From: Ferribacterium limneticum
GTDB lineage: Bacteria > Pseudomonadota > Gammaproteobacteria > Burkholderiales > Rhodocyclaceae
Assembly: GCF_020510585.1 (NCBI RefSeq)
Contig: NZ_CP075190.1
Coordinates: 2,416,001 to 2,480,000 of the forward strand
DNA length: 64,000 bases
Direction of reading: 5' to 3'
Notes under the pieces: generated by a model
Databases searched by the model: none
What the model saw: only the letters and a program-made list of their open reading frames with translations
What the model was told of the DNA's origin: nothing
Position numbers and translations under genes: made by a program
In this document: positions 7,650 through 14,373 of the stretch, one piece after another
How the letters are laid out: each line of letters begins with the position of its first letter
Numbering within the stretch: position 1 is the stretch's first letter

Positions 7650-7718
7650 GAGGTTGAGGCGGCCAGCCTGCGGCCCCCGGGCGACGCTGCTAGCCGGTTA
7701 TCGCAAATGTACCGTGGC

Positions 7719-9014
7719 TTATACCGACGGCTCGGTCTCGTCGTCCATGTCAGCGGCAGACGCGCTGAGCCTTCTTACTGTCAGAGCACAGCGTTGCTCG
7801 ATCAACGTTACGATTTGCTCAATCACGGCATGGCAAGCAAAGCCATGCCCAGGCTTGGACTGGAGTTCACGCGCTGTCGGCGGCAGCGACTTTGCCAAGG
7901 CAAGAATGCGCTTTCTGGCCTGCGCCTTGCCAAGCCCGACTGTTTCAGCGAACTGGTCCCAGTGCCGTGCCTGGACTTCGCTGAACTTGTACTTGCTGCC
8001 GATTTTCATCGCCATCCTGGGCGTCAGGGTCGGATAGACCGCCGTCGACAGCAGGTCGTAGCACGGCGCCAGCACGGGAGCTCTGCCCCCATACAGGAGC
8101 GAAAAATTCTTGGCGTGAGCATCGTGATTGCCGATCAAGGCGTTGAAGATCACGTAGTCGAGCAAGCGCAGAACCTGAGGTGCGCTGGGGCGCGTGACGC
8201 GCCTGACCAAGTCGAAACACTGCGCCAGATCCGGACCACCTTCGTTCTGGTATTTCATTTCCGGAACCACGCCCAGCGCTTGGCAAAAGTCCTCCTGGTG
8301 CAGGCGCTGCCGATTGCCTTGTGCATCGACAACCCGGTCATAGCGCTCGACCAACAACAACTGTCGGCCCGACACGAAATGCACCTGTGACTTGGCCGGT
8401 TTGAGCTGCATGGCCTCAGCCAGCGCCAGGCAGAACCCTTCATTGGTCACCGTGTCATCCAGACCGCGGATGGCAGGCTTCAAAATGTGAGAGCTGGGCG
8501 TGCCATTCCTGGGCAGCCCCAGCCGCGCGCCATCGAAAACCACCGGCAGCTTGTCCTGAGCGCCGGCCAACGAAAGCCGCAAGCCATCCTTGCCAGCCAA
8601 CATCGGCCGATACAGCAGTTCATCGAGAATGGCGACGACCTCCTCGTCACTAAGCCACTGAACGTCGCCCCTCGATTCAGGACCGGACGCCCCCTGCCCT
8701 GGCTCCAGCAAGCTCACGGCCCCGGCACATTCCCCACCGATATGATCCAGCAGCGCAAAATCATTCTGACTCGACACCTGAAATTGCTGCGCAATGAGGC
8801 GGCGCAGTTGCCCCTCTGGCAACAAGCCTGCAAAGAAGGGCCTGGCGTGATAATCGTCGAACGGTTCTGCTTGCAGCGGCAGCGAGCAGGACAATGTCAA
8901 CGCGGCTGGCCGGGAGAGCCAATCAGGGCTGTAACGAAAATTCAGCCGGCCCTCGGTCAGCGTCAGGGTGCCAACCCGGTCAGTGAACAACCAGACCTCC
9001 AGCTCATGCACCAT
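7719..9014 (-). CDS. hipA: HipA-family serine/threonine kinase toxin
   Basis: The 431-residue protein has the HipA N-terminal domain (about 1-105) and the HipA-like kinase C-domain. The G-loop LSLAGAQDK (147-155) carries Ser148, equivalent to the autophosphorylated serine of E. coli HipA; the catalytic segment is GNHDAHAKNF (295-304, Asp298) and the metal-binding aspartate is in CYDLLS (Asp320). All catalytic residues are present, so it should be active. HipA kinases phosphorylate aminoacyl-tRNA synthetases and cause growth arrest. The ATG at 9014 (MVHELEVWLF) is chosen because it overlaps the end of hipB by 11 bases; a longer frame to 9080 adds only sequence antisense-like to hipB. Confidence 0.92.
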   Translation of the reverse strand: MVHELEVWLFTDRVGTLTLTEGRLNFRYSPDWLSRPAALTLSCSLPLQAEPFDDYHARPFFAGLLPEGQLRRLIAQQFQVSSQNDFALLDHIGGECAGAVSLLEPGQGASGPESRGDVQWLSDEEVVAILDELLYRPMLAGKDGLRLSLAGAQDKLPVVFDGARLGLPRNGTPSSHILKPAIRGLDDTVTNEGFCLALAEAMQLKPAKSQVHFVSGRQLLLVERYDRVVDAQGNRQRLHQEDFCQALGVVPEMKYQNEGGPDLAQCFDLVRRVTRPSAPQVLRLLDYVIFNALIGNHDAHAKNFSLLYGGRAPVLAPCYDLLSTAVYPTLTPRMAMKIGSKYKFSEVQARHWDQFAETVGLGKAQARKRILALAKSLPPTARELQSKPGHGFACHAVIEQIVTLIEQRCALTVRRLSASAADMDDETEPSV

Positions 9015-9264
9015 GATCGTTGCCCTCGCGCTGATCTTCGGGGGCTGCCGATGGCAAGCCAATGAGCTGGAGCTCCCCACCCAAGGCGTCGATCACGCGC
9101 AGCACGTTTTCCAGCCGGAGGGTGGGCTTACCAGCTTCCAGATCGACGATGAAGCGCACACCAACCCCCGCCGCCAAAGCCAACTGGGGCTGCGTAAGGC
9201 CCAGTTGCTTGCGTGCGGCACGCAGTGCATCACCGAGTTGTCCTGTAGTTCGTATGGAGCTCAT
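9004..9264 (-). CDS. hipB: HipB-like Xre antitoxin/autorepressor
   Basis: The 86-residue protein has an Xre-type helix-turn-helix (about residues 15-70: LGDALRAARKQLGLTQPQLA, then AGVGVRFIVDLEAGKPTLRL). The C-terminal tail (70-86) is acidic and flexible. It should bind HipA and repress the operon through the three TTTCCCG-type palindromes directly upstream. The ATG at 9264 is chosen over the GTG one codon upstream. It overlaps hipA by 11 bases, so antitoxin and toxin are translationally coupled. Confidence 0.9.
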   Translation of the reverse strand: MSSIRTTGQLGDALRAARKQLGLTQPQLALAAGVGVRFIVDLEAGKPTLRLENVLRVIDALGGELQLIGLPSAAPEDQREGNDHGA

Positions 9265-9274
9265 CACCAACCTT

Positions 9275-9292
9275 ATTTCCCGTTCGGGAAAT
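9275..9292. promoter_or_regulatory. hip operator O1
   Basis: ATTTCCCGTTCGGGAAAT is an almost perfect palindrome, centred 19-20 bp upstream of the hipB start. It covers the predicted transcription start and touches the -10 box. Confidence 0.75.
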
Positions 9293-9319
9293 TATCGGCC
9301 AGAACGAAGGATGGGGCAA
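9291..9319 (-). promoter_or_regulatory. predicted hipBA promoter
   Basis: On the minus strand TTGCCC (9319-9314) is followed after 17 bp by GATAAT (9296-9291), giving a start near 9284. The promoter is bracketed by operators O1 and O2, which fits autorepression. Confidence 0.5.
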
Positions 9320-9325
9320 GCAATG

Positions 9326-9341
9326 TTTCCCGATCGGGAAA
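9326..9341. promoter_or_regulatory. hip operator O2
   Basis: TTTCCCGATCGGGAAA is a perfect 16-bp palindrome just upstream of the predicted -35 box, 50 bp (centre to centre) from O1. Confidence 0.75.
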
Positions 9342-9375
9342 TTTCCGTGTGAGAGTGCGGTTACGAACCAAAACA

Positions 9376-9389
9376 TTCCCGATCGGGAA
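9376..9389. promoter_or_regulatory. hip operator O3
   Basis: TTCCCGATCGGGAA is a perfect 14-bp palindrome, centred 49 bp from O2. Equal spacing of about five helical turns places all three sites on one face of the DNA. Confidence 0.72.
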
Positions 9390-9404
9390 ATTTTGTCAAA
9401 TCAC

Positions 9405-9534
9405 CCCGGCAACGCAAACCATCGCCTGCTACAAGGCCGCGAAAACTTGCCAAGCCTGGCCGTCGACCGCAAAGGTGCGCCAGTTCGAGCACTGGAGCGG
9501 TTGGCGCCAACCCGGCGAAGAACCGGGAACCGTC
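9405..9534 (+). pseudogene. degenerate copy of the rhodanese end and small Cys-rich ORF
   Basis: This is a diverged direct copy of 7208-7339. It retains GGCAACGCAAACCATCGCCT and GCACTGGAGCGGTTGGCGCC but single-base deletions break the frame: the CxxC pair is lost, although HWSGWRQPGEEPGT can be read in another frame. Nothing corresponding to the later half of the small ORF is present. With the left copy it flanks hipBA as a direct repeat. Confidence 0.6.
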
Positions 9535-9556
9535 CCATAACCCGGCATCCGACTTG

Positions 9557-9592
9557 CCACGGTCAACCGGGAAAAATGGCCAAAAATGAAAT
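9557..9592 (+). repeat. dispersed 36-nt repeat, copy before the nucleotidyltransferase gene
   Basis: CCACGGTCAACCGG followed by GAAAAATGGCCAAAAATGAA and AT. It lies at the right end of the duplicated segment, 17 bp before an operator-like inverted repeat. Confidence 0.82.
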
Positions 9593-9608
9593 CGGGTAGC
9601 GCAAGGGT

Positions 9609-9639
9609 TTATACTCACTTATAAATTATGTGAGTATAA
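9609..9639 (+). promoter_or_regulatory. inverted repeat with -10 box; probable leaderless promoter
   Basis: TTATACTCAC (9609-9618) and GTGAGTATAA (9630-9639) form a perfect 10-bp inverted repeat. The right arm runs into TATAAT (9635-9640), which puts the expected transcription start at 9647, the A of the ATG. No Shine-Dalgarno sequence is present. The arrangement suggests a leaderless mRNA repressed by a dimer bound over the -10 region. Confidence 0.55.
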
Positions 9640-9646
9640 TTTCGCC

Positions 9647-10714
9647 ATGAAACGACTTTCTGAAACCTGCGCCACCTTGTATGCCGACCTCAAGGACCGG
9701 GCCTGCGGAGATTCGGGCCGACTGCCTCCGGGTGGAGCGTTCACCAAGAAAACCGTCAACGGAGGGATTTACTGGTATTACCAGACACCTCAGGTCGACG
9801 GGCAACGGCGGCAAATCTCGCTGGGCAGGGAATCCGACGAATTGCTGGCAAAAATTGACCAGTGGCGGACAACGCAGTCAGATGCCGCAGGCTTGAGCGA
9901 CGCCCGCAAACGACTCGTCGCCATGTTGGGCGTAGGTGGTGCCCATCTGGAGCCAGGGCGCCCCGCAAAACTGTTGTCACGGATGAGCCAGGCGGGCCTG
10001 TTTGACGCCGGCGGCGTCCTCGTTGGTTCCTTTGCCTTCGCTTGCTACGGGAACATGCTGGGAGTCTCCTTCGGCTCGGCCCTGATGCGAACAAGCGACA
10101 TGGACTTTTCCCTGGAGCGGGAACTCGATATCGGCCTCCAGCGCTCAATACCCGACGATCTTCGGCTAGCCGAGCCGGCCCTCAAGTGGCCGCCACAACT
10201 GCTACCAAGCGCTCCCCCCTTCAACCTGATCGCCCCCGACGGCTTCAAGGTCGAATTCTTGACCGCACAAAACGCTGCGACAGAGCGAACACCCGTACTC
10301 ATTGAGCGCTTCTCTGTTCACGCAATGCCGCTTCCTTACATGGACTACCTTCTCAACCAAACTCAGGACGCCGTAGTCCTCAACGGCGCGGGAATCCCGG
10401 TAAAAGTGCCGGACCCAGCGAGGTTCGCACTTCACAAACTGGCCGTTTCCCAGCTGCGCCCGGTAGGTGAGAAAACAAAATCCGATAAGGACATACGCCA
10501 GGCTAAGCAACTACTGGAAGTACTCCTGGCAGACAACCCGGGGTCCGCGATGCTCGCCGCCGACGCCGTCAACGAACGGGAAGACCTTCTGGGAAACTTG
10601 ATCCTCAAGGGTGCAAGTCGGTTACCACCAGAAATGCGGGATACCTTGGGCGGCTGGGTTCACGAGAAGGTTTGGGATGCCGAACTTGGCAAAGCCATCC
10701 CTGGAGAGCCATAA
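9647..10714 (+). CDS. GSU2403-type nucleotidyltransferase-fold protein
   Basis: The 355-residue protein carries a Pol-beta-like nucleotidyltransferase core: LVGSFAFACYGN (125-136) supplies the GS motif, TSDMDF (149-154) the two metal-binding aspartates 151 and 153, and GFKVEF (near 208-213) a likely third acidic residue. This pattern fits the GSU2403/NTP_transf_8 family found mostly in accessory DNA. The role is not established; related folds act as antitoxin-paired AMPylators or defence proteins, but no HEPN-type partner gene is adjacent. The ATG at 9647 sits exactly where transcription should begin. Confidence 0.7.
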   Translation: MKRLSETCATLYADLKDRACGDSGRLPPGGAFTKKTVNGGIYWYYQTPQVDGQRRQISLGRESDELLAKIDQWRTTQSDAAGLSDARKRLVAMLGVGGAHLEPGRPAKLLSRMSQAGLFDAGGVLVGSFAFACYGNMLGVSFGSALMRTSDMDFSLERELDIGLQRSIPDDLRLAEPALKWPPQLLPSAPPFNLIAPDGFKVEFLTAQNAATERTPVLIERFSVHAMPLPYMDYLLNQTQDAVVLNGAGIPVKVPDPARFALHKLAVSQLRPVGEKTKSDKDIRQAKQLLEVLLADNPGSAMLAADAVNEREDLLGNLILKGASRLPPEMRDTLGGWVHEKVWDAELGKAIPGEP

Positions 10715-10737
10715 GAACGATGACCTCCGGCTGAAGG

Positions 10738-10773
10738 TTACGGTCAACCGGAAAAAATGGCCAAAATTGAAAT
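10738..10773 (+). repeat. dispersed 36-nt repeat, copy after the nucleotidyltransferase gene
   Basis: TTACGGTCAACCGG, six A, then TGGCCAAAATTGAAAT: identical to the consensus except for the first two bases. It starts 24 bp after the stop codon of the nucleotidyltransferase gene. The 100 bases that follow, up to the TOPRIM gene, hold no gene I can support. Confidence 0.87.
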
Positions 10774-10889
10774 GGGGTTGAGGCGATGGCAAAGCCAAAG
10801 CAACCAGACCTGAGTAAAACCGTGGTCTGTCCCCTATTGTCGTACTATAAACATCGTGCCAATGTAAATCTCAAAACCGTGATGTCTGA

Positions 10890-11477
10890 TCAGGCTTTCT
10901 TCTTACCAATTTCAAGCTCAACAAATTCACGAAAATATTTAAATGACGGACATTTGATATCAATTTTATCGATTGAGATTTCCTTCGCAATCAATGAGTT
11001 ATGCTCGGTATTACAATATATCTTTACCCTGTTTTTTGAGTTCAATGTAACAAGGTCAGCCAGATGTTCCTTCGGAGAGTTGATAGTTTCTGGAAAGTTA
11101 TCTATTTTGGGCTCTTTTTCAAGCTTCAAAGCGCGCTGTATGGCAGAAGGATCAGAGAGCAACCATGCCTCTAACTCCTCTGCGGGAATAGTTACATATC
11201 CATTACTTATTACAGTACTTTTCATGATTACTTGTAACTCTTCACGAAGTTTCTGAGAATTTTTCTTATCCCGATCGTGAACAAGAACAACAGCGCTACA
11301 ACCCTTTGCCTTAAGAGCCTTACACCATCCTGGTGTCTTGGATTTTAATGGTCCACATCCTTTACCAAAGTGTTGGGATACCGAAAAATTTCGGCCGCTA
11401 ACTTTACGTGCAAGTTCCTTCAAGACATCAACATCACTAACGTCCTCTGCAATCACGCCTATATGAATTTTGCTCAC
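10890..11477 (-). CDS. TOPRIM-like DUF4276-type protein of an ATPase/TOPRIM pair
   Basis: The 195-residue protein has the acidic residues of a TOPRIM/DUF4276 nuclease-like fold: IAEDVSDVDVL (9-19, Glu11), VLVHDRDKK (64-72, Asp68 and Asp70) and IPAEELEAWLL (97-107). A GTG at 11477 (MSKIHIGVIAED) overlaps the stop of the ATPase gene in a GTGA arrangement and is preferred to an upstream TTG. Pairs of an ABC-type ATPase with a separate TOPRIM protein occur in anti-phage systems such as PARIS and AbiL-like modules; assignment to any named system cannot be made here. The gene is markedly AT-rich compared with its surroundings. Confidence 0.65.
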   Translation of the reverse strand: MSKIHIGVIAEDVSDVDVLKELARKVSGRNFSVSQHFGKGCGPLKSKTPGWCKALKAKGCSAVVLVHDRDKKNSQKLREELQVIMKSTVISNGYVTIPAEELEAWLLSDPSAIQRALKLEKEPKIDNFPETINSPKEHLADLVTLNSKNRVKIYCNTEHNSLIAKEISIDKIDIKCPSFKYFREFVELEIGKKKA

Positions 11478-12730
11478 GAAGTTAATCCCCCGGTTCGCCA
11501 ATATTCACCCAATGTCCCAGACTCCTCTAGATAAGCATCCAAGGCTGCCATACCGTCCTTACCCGCCCAATCTGCGAGTTGATTAACGCGTGTTATAGAA
11601 CGCTTCATATCGACGACAAAAACATTTTCCTTATCGATAGTATCCAATACCAAGTCCGAATGAGTGGTAAAAACAACCTGTCGAATTCTAGAATGGGATT
11701 TCATGATCCCAAGTATTCTTCTAAGCAACCCATGATGTATGCAAACTTCCGGTTCTTCAATTAAGAAACAAGATGCATCTTCGGTCATAATGTAGAAAAT
11801 CAAGGCAAGCGTCTTGAAAGTTCCTTCGGACAGCTGATTAAATGTGATATGCGATGAGCCGATTTGAACTTTTGGTATAACTAGGGTCTTGTATTGCCTT
11901 ACCTTCTTTATTGTTCCACCGGTTTTCATTTCGACAGTATTTGAACTCAATTTAACTGGCTTCCAAGAAATCCTGCTGACGAGTCCAAGCATCCTAGTGG
12001 AAACATACTCTTCGTACTCTTTATAGAGTTCGATATTTTTCTTTTTTAAATTGTAAAGATCGAACAAAAAGCGCAGATGCTGAGAGGATCTGTTCGAATA
12101 ATTTGTCTCCAGCCTACCGGAAGCATCTAATTCAAAACTACTAGGGCATCTAGACGGGTCAGTAAACTGGGAAGCACTGTAGTACTTTATATTTCTTCTA
12201 TATTCAGAAACCAATCGCAGGCTTCGAGATATCGTCTTGTCATTCAATATCTCTTCCATATTACTTGACGATGCATTTGTTTTTCGTCTCAGATCGCCTG
12301 AAATATACCAATGCTGCATAACTTGACTAATATGTTTTTTATCAAATGTCGCGAATACAGGGATTTCAATCCAAGCATCCTCCCTTCCGAATTCACGAAA
12401 GTTCCATTTTTCTATTGCACTCACAACTTCTTCCTCACCTCGGACGGAAGCTATTTTTAGCGACAATGAGAAATATATTCGGCGCTTGCCTGTAAGGAAA
12501 GTAGCGTAGATATTTGTTTCTGGAATTTGTGAATCCTCTTGGATCGAGCGATAGCTTCTTCCATCAAGGTATTCAAAAGGATTCAATAATCGTAATGCGC
12601 TAAGAATATTAGTTTTTCCAGAACCGTTGATACCGATTAGGCCACTGAGAGAGGAATGTGGTTGAAACTTAGTTCCGGCACAAGACCGATAGCCATTAAT
12701 TTCTATACTCTCTAAATATACTGATGCCAT
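11474..12730 (-). CDS. AAA_15/21-type ATPase (OLD/RecF-like), probable defence ATPase
   Basis: The 418-residue protein has an SMC/ABC-like ATPase core: Walker A GINGSGKT (33-40), ABC signature-like LSEGTFKTLAL (about 300-310), Walker B CFLIEEPE (about 320-327) and the H-loop FTTHSD (about 354-359). The middle (100-290) is poorly conserved, as in AAA_15/AAA_21 ATPases of OLD, PARIS AriA and AbiLi type. It is translationally coupled to the following TOPRIM gene, so the two probably form one complex in which ATPase sensing controls a nuclease. Low GC and A/T-ending codons suggest recent transfer. Confidence 0.78.
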   Translation of the reverse strand: MASVYLESIEINGYRSCAGTKFQPHSSLSGLIGINGSGKTNILSALRLLNPFEYLDGRSYRSIQEDSQIPETNIYATFLTGKRRIYFSLSLKIASVRGEEEVVSAIEKWNFREFGREDAWIEIPVFATFDKKHISQVMQHWYISGDLRRKTNASSSNMEEILNDKTISRSLRLVSEYRRNIKYYSASQFTDPSRCPSSFELDASGRLETNYSNRSSQHLRFLFDLYNLKKKNIELYKEYEEYVSTRMLGLVSRISWKPVKLSSNTVEMKTGGTIKKVRQYKTLVIPKVQIGSSHITFNQLSEGTFKTLALIFYIMTEDASCFLIEEPEVCIHHGLLRRILGIMKSHSRIRQVVFTTHSDLVLDTIDKENVFVVDMKRSITRVNQLADWAGKDGMAALDAYLEESGTLGEYWRTGGLTS

Positions 12731-13007
12731 TTAATCGATTCCTTTGTTGAGCAACCACATTCGCCGTACGTTATTGATAATCCCGGCGAAAAACAAATAG
12801 CTTAGCTATCTCCGCCATTTAAGTAAATTGCTCCCCGTCCAAGTAACACGGGGGGTTATGGATACATGGAAAAGTGCCAGTCTATTGCTTTGCATTGCCA
12901 GCCGCAATGAACTGGCCATACATCGATAGCATAAACAACGGGAGCGCATTGGCTGCCACGAACGAAAAAAAGGCACTTCCTGAGAAGTGCCTTTTTTTGT
13001 GTATTCT
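12731..13007. other. AT-rich intergenic stretch between the ATPase gene and tRNA-Asn
   Basis: These 277 bases hold no convincing ORF. There is a weak hairpin CCCCGT/ACGGGG at 12833-12853 without a T-tract and the tRNA terminator at the right end. I looked for a partial copy of the tRNA-Asn 3' end as an attachment site and did not find one. Confidence 0.4.
12964..12998 (-). terminator. terminator of tRNA-Asn
   Basis: AGGCACTTC (12971-12979) pairs with GAAGTGCCT (12984-12992), flanked by runs of seven A and seven T, so it works in both directions. It ends tRNA-Asn transcription on the minus strand. Confidence 0.88.
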
Positions 13008-13083
13008 TGGCTCCCCGACCTGGGCTCGAACCAGGGACCTACGGATTAACAGTCCGGCGCTCTACCAACTGAGCTATCGAGGA
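13008..13083 (-). tRNA. tRNA-Asn (anticodon GTT)
   Basis: The minus strand folds into a complete 76-nt cloverleaf. The acceptor stem TCCTCGA pairs with TCGGGGA, the D-loop is AGCTCAGTTGGTAGAGC, the anticodon loop reads CTGTTAA with GTT for asparagine, and the T-arm contains GGTTCGAGCCC. CCA is encoded. The accessory island ends 278 bases beyond its 3' end, a common integration position. Confidence 0.96.
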
Positions 13084-13183
13084 ACGGTGCTGTCGGCCGT
13101 GCGGCTGACAGGGCGCGGATTATATACAAATCCGCTGAGAGGCTGCAATAGAGAGCGTCTTGCAGCGGCAAATAAATTGAAAA

Positions 13184-14107
13184 TCAGGCTTTTCCGTCGT
13201 CGACCGCAAGATCCGGATTCACTGGCAGTTTGCCCGCGGCCTTCAACTCGGCTTGCCGGGATGCGCGCAGCGCTGGCGTTTCCAGGCTGATGCGGCCGAG
13301 GGCGCCGGAGCGGTAGTCGAGGATCAGGATGGCGGCGGCTCTTTCCATGTCCAGTTCGCCGCCCCGCCCCTTGATCACGCAGCCGCGCTTTTTGGCGATG
13401 GCTTCGATGACGCCGACGGCATCCATGCCTTCAGTGGCAAAGCCGTAGCGCGCCATGAGCAGCTTGGGGTAGACCTCGAGCAGGTAATTGGCGAGCCAGG
13501 TGCCGACTTCTTCGTCGATGTAGGCATTGATGCCGACGGCGTGGCTGGCGGCGAGCATGAGGCCGTCGATGGGGTGGTCGATCTTCGGCCAGAGCATACC
13601 CGGGGTGTCGTAGAGGGTCAGCCGGTTGCTGATGTCGATGCGCTGCTGGGTCTTGGTGACGGCCGGCTGGTCGCCGACGGCGGCGACTTTTTTCTTGACC
13701 AGGGCGTTCATGAGCGTCGATTTGCCGACGTTGGGGATGCCCATGATCATCAGGCGCAGCGGCTTGACGGCGTCGTTGCGGTGCGGCGCCAGCTTCTGGG
13801 CCAGCCCGGGGATGCGCGCCACGTCGCTGGCTTTCTTGCACGAAATGGCGACGGCCTTGACGCCTGGCTGGGCGTCAAAATAAGCGAGCCAGGCTTTGGT
13901 GGCTTCGGGATCGGCCAGATCGGCCTTGTTGAGCAGCTTGAGGCACGGACGCTGACGGAAGACGCGCAGCTCGTGGATCATCGGATTGCTGCTCGCCTGC
14001 GGCAGGCGGGCGTCGAGGACTTCGACAACGACGTCGGCCACGGCCAGCGTCTCGCCGGCCTTCTTGCGGGCCTGGGTCATGTGCCCCGGGAACCATTGGA
14101 TGGACAT
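13184..14107 (-). CDS. rbgA: ribosome biogenesis GTPase YlqF/RbgA
   Basis: The 307-residue protein is a circularly permuted GTPase: the G4 motif NKAD (60-63) comes before G1 GIPNVGKST (123-131) and G3 DTPG (167-170). The start IQWFPGHMTQARK is characteristic of YlqF. In Bacillus RbgA assists late assembly of the 50S subunit; the proteobacterial orthologue is assumed to do the same. It lies 17 bases downstream of moaD in the same direction, so it may be the last gene of the molybdopterin transcript. Confidence 0.92.
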   Translation of the reverse strand: MSIQWFPGHMTQARKKAGETLAVADVVVEVLDARLPQASSNPMIHELRVFRQRPCLKLLNKADLADPEATKAWLAYFDAQPGVKAVAISCKKASDVARIPGLAQKLAPHRNDAVKPLRLMIMGIPNVGKSTLMNALVKKKVAAVGDQPAVTKTQQRIDISNRLTLYDTPGMLWPKIDHPIDGLMLAASHAVGINAYIDEEVGTWLANYLLEVYPKLLMARYGFATEGMDAVGVIEAIAKKRGCVIKGRGGELDMERAAAILILDYRSGALGRISLETPALRASRQAELKAAGKLPVNPDLAVDDGKA

Positions 14108-14124
14108 TTTTTATCTTTCTATTT

Positions 14125-14373
14125 TCAGCCGCCGGTGACCGGCGGGAAGAAGGCTATTTCGTCGCCGTCTTTTATTGTGGCATCAAGTTTCGCCATGTCC
14201 TGATTGACGGCGCAGCGCAGGTTTTTGGCGGTAACCAGCTTGTCGCGCCCCTGGCCGACCAGCCAGTCACGCAAGCCGCCGACGGTGGCGATACCGGCCG
14301 GCAGCTCGACGGTTTCGCCAGGCAGGCCGAGGGCCTCCTTGAGGCCGGCAAAGTAGAGAATCCTGACGCTCAC
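14125..14373 (-). CDS. moaD: molybdopterin synthase small subunit MoaD
   Basis: The 82-residue ubiquitin-fold protein begins VRILYFAGLKEALG and ends FFPPVTGG; the terminal GlyGly is the site that carries the thiocarboxylate used to make molybdopterin. A GTG start at 14373 overlaps the moeA stop (GTGA), fixing the start. The large subunit MoaE, the sulfur carrier's partner, is not in the window. Confidence 0.92.
   Translation of the reverse strand: MSVRILYFAGLKEALGLPGETVELPAGIATVGGLRDWLVGQGRDKLVTAKNLRCAVNQDMAKLDATIKDGDEIAFFPPVTGG

Noticed and set aside
10786..11256. 156-codon plus-strand frame beginning MAKPKQPDLSK
   Set aside because: After the first codons it runs antisense to the TOPRIM gene with shadow-like composition.
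12833..12853. Weak CCCCGT/ACGGGG hairpin as an attachment or recombination site
   Set aside because: No second copy, no integrase and no tRNA similarity were found.
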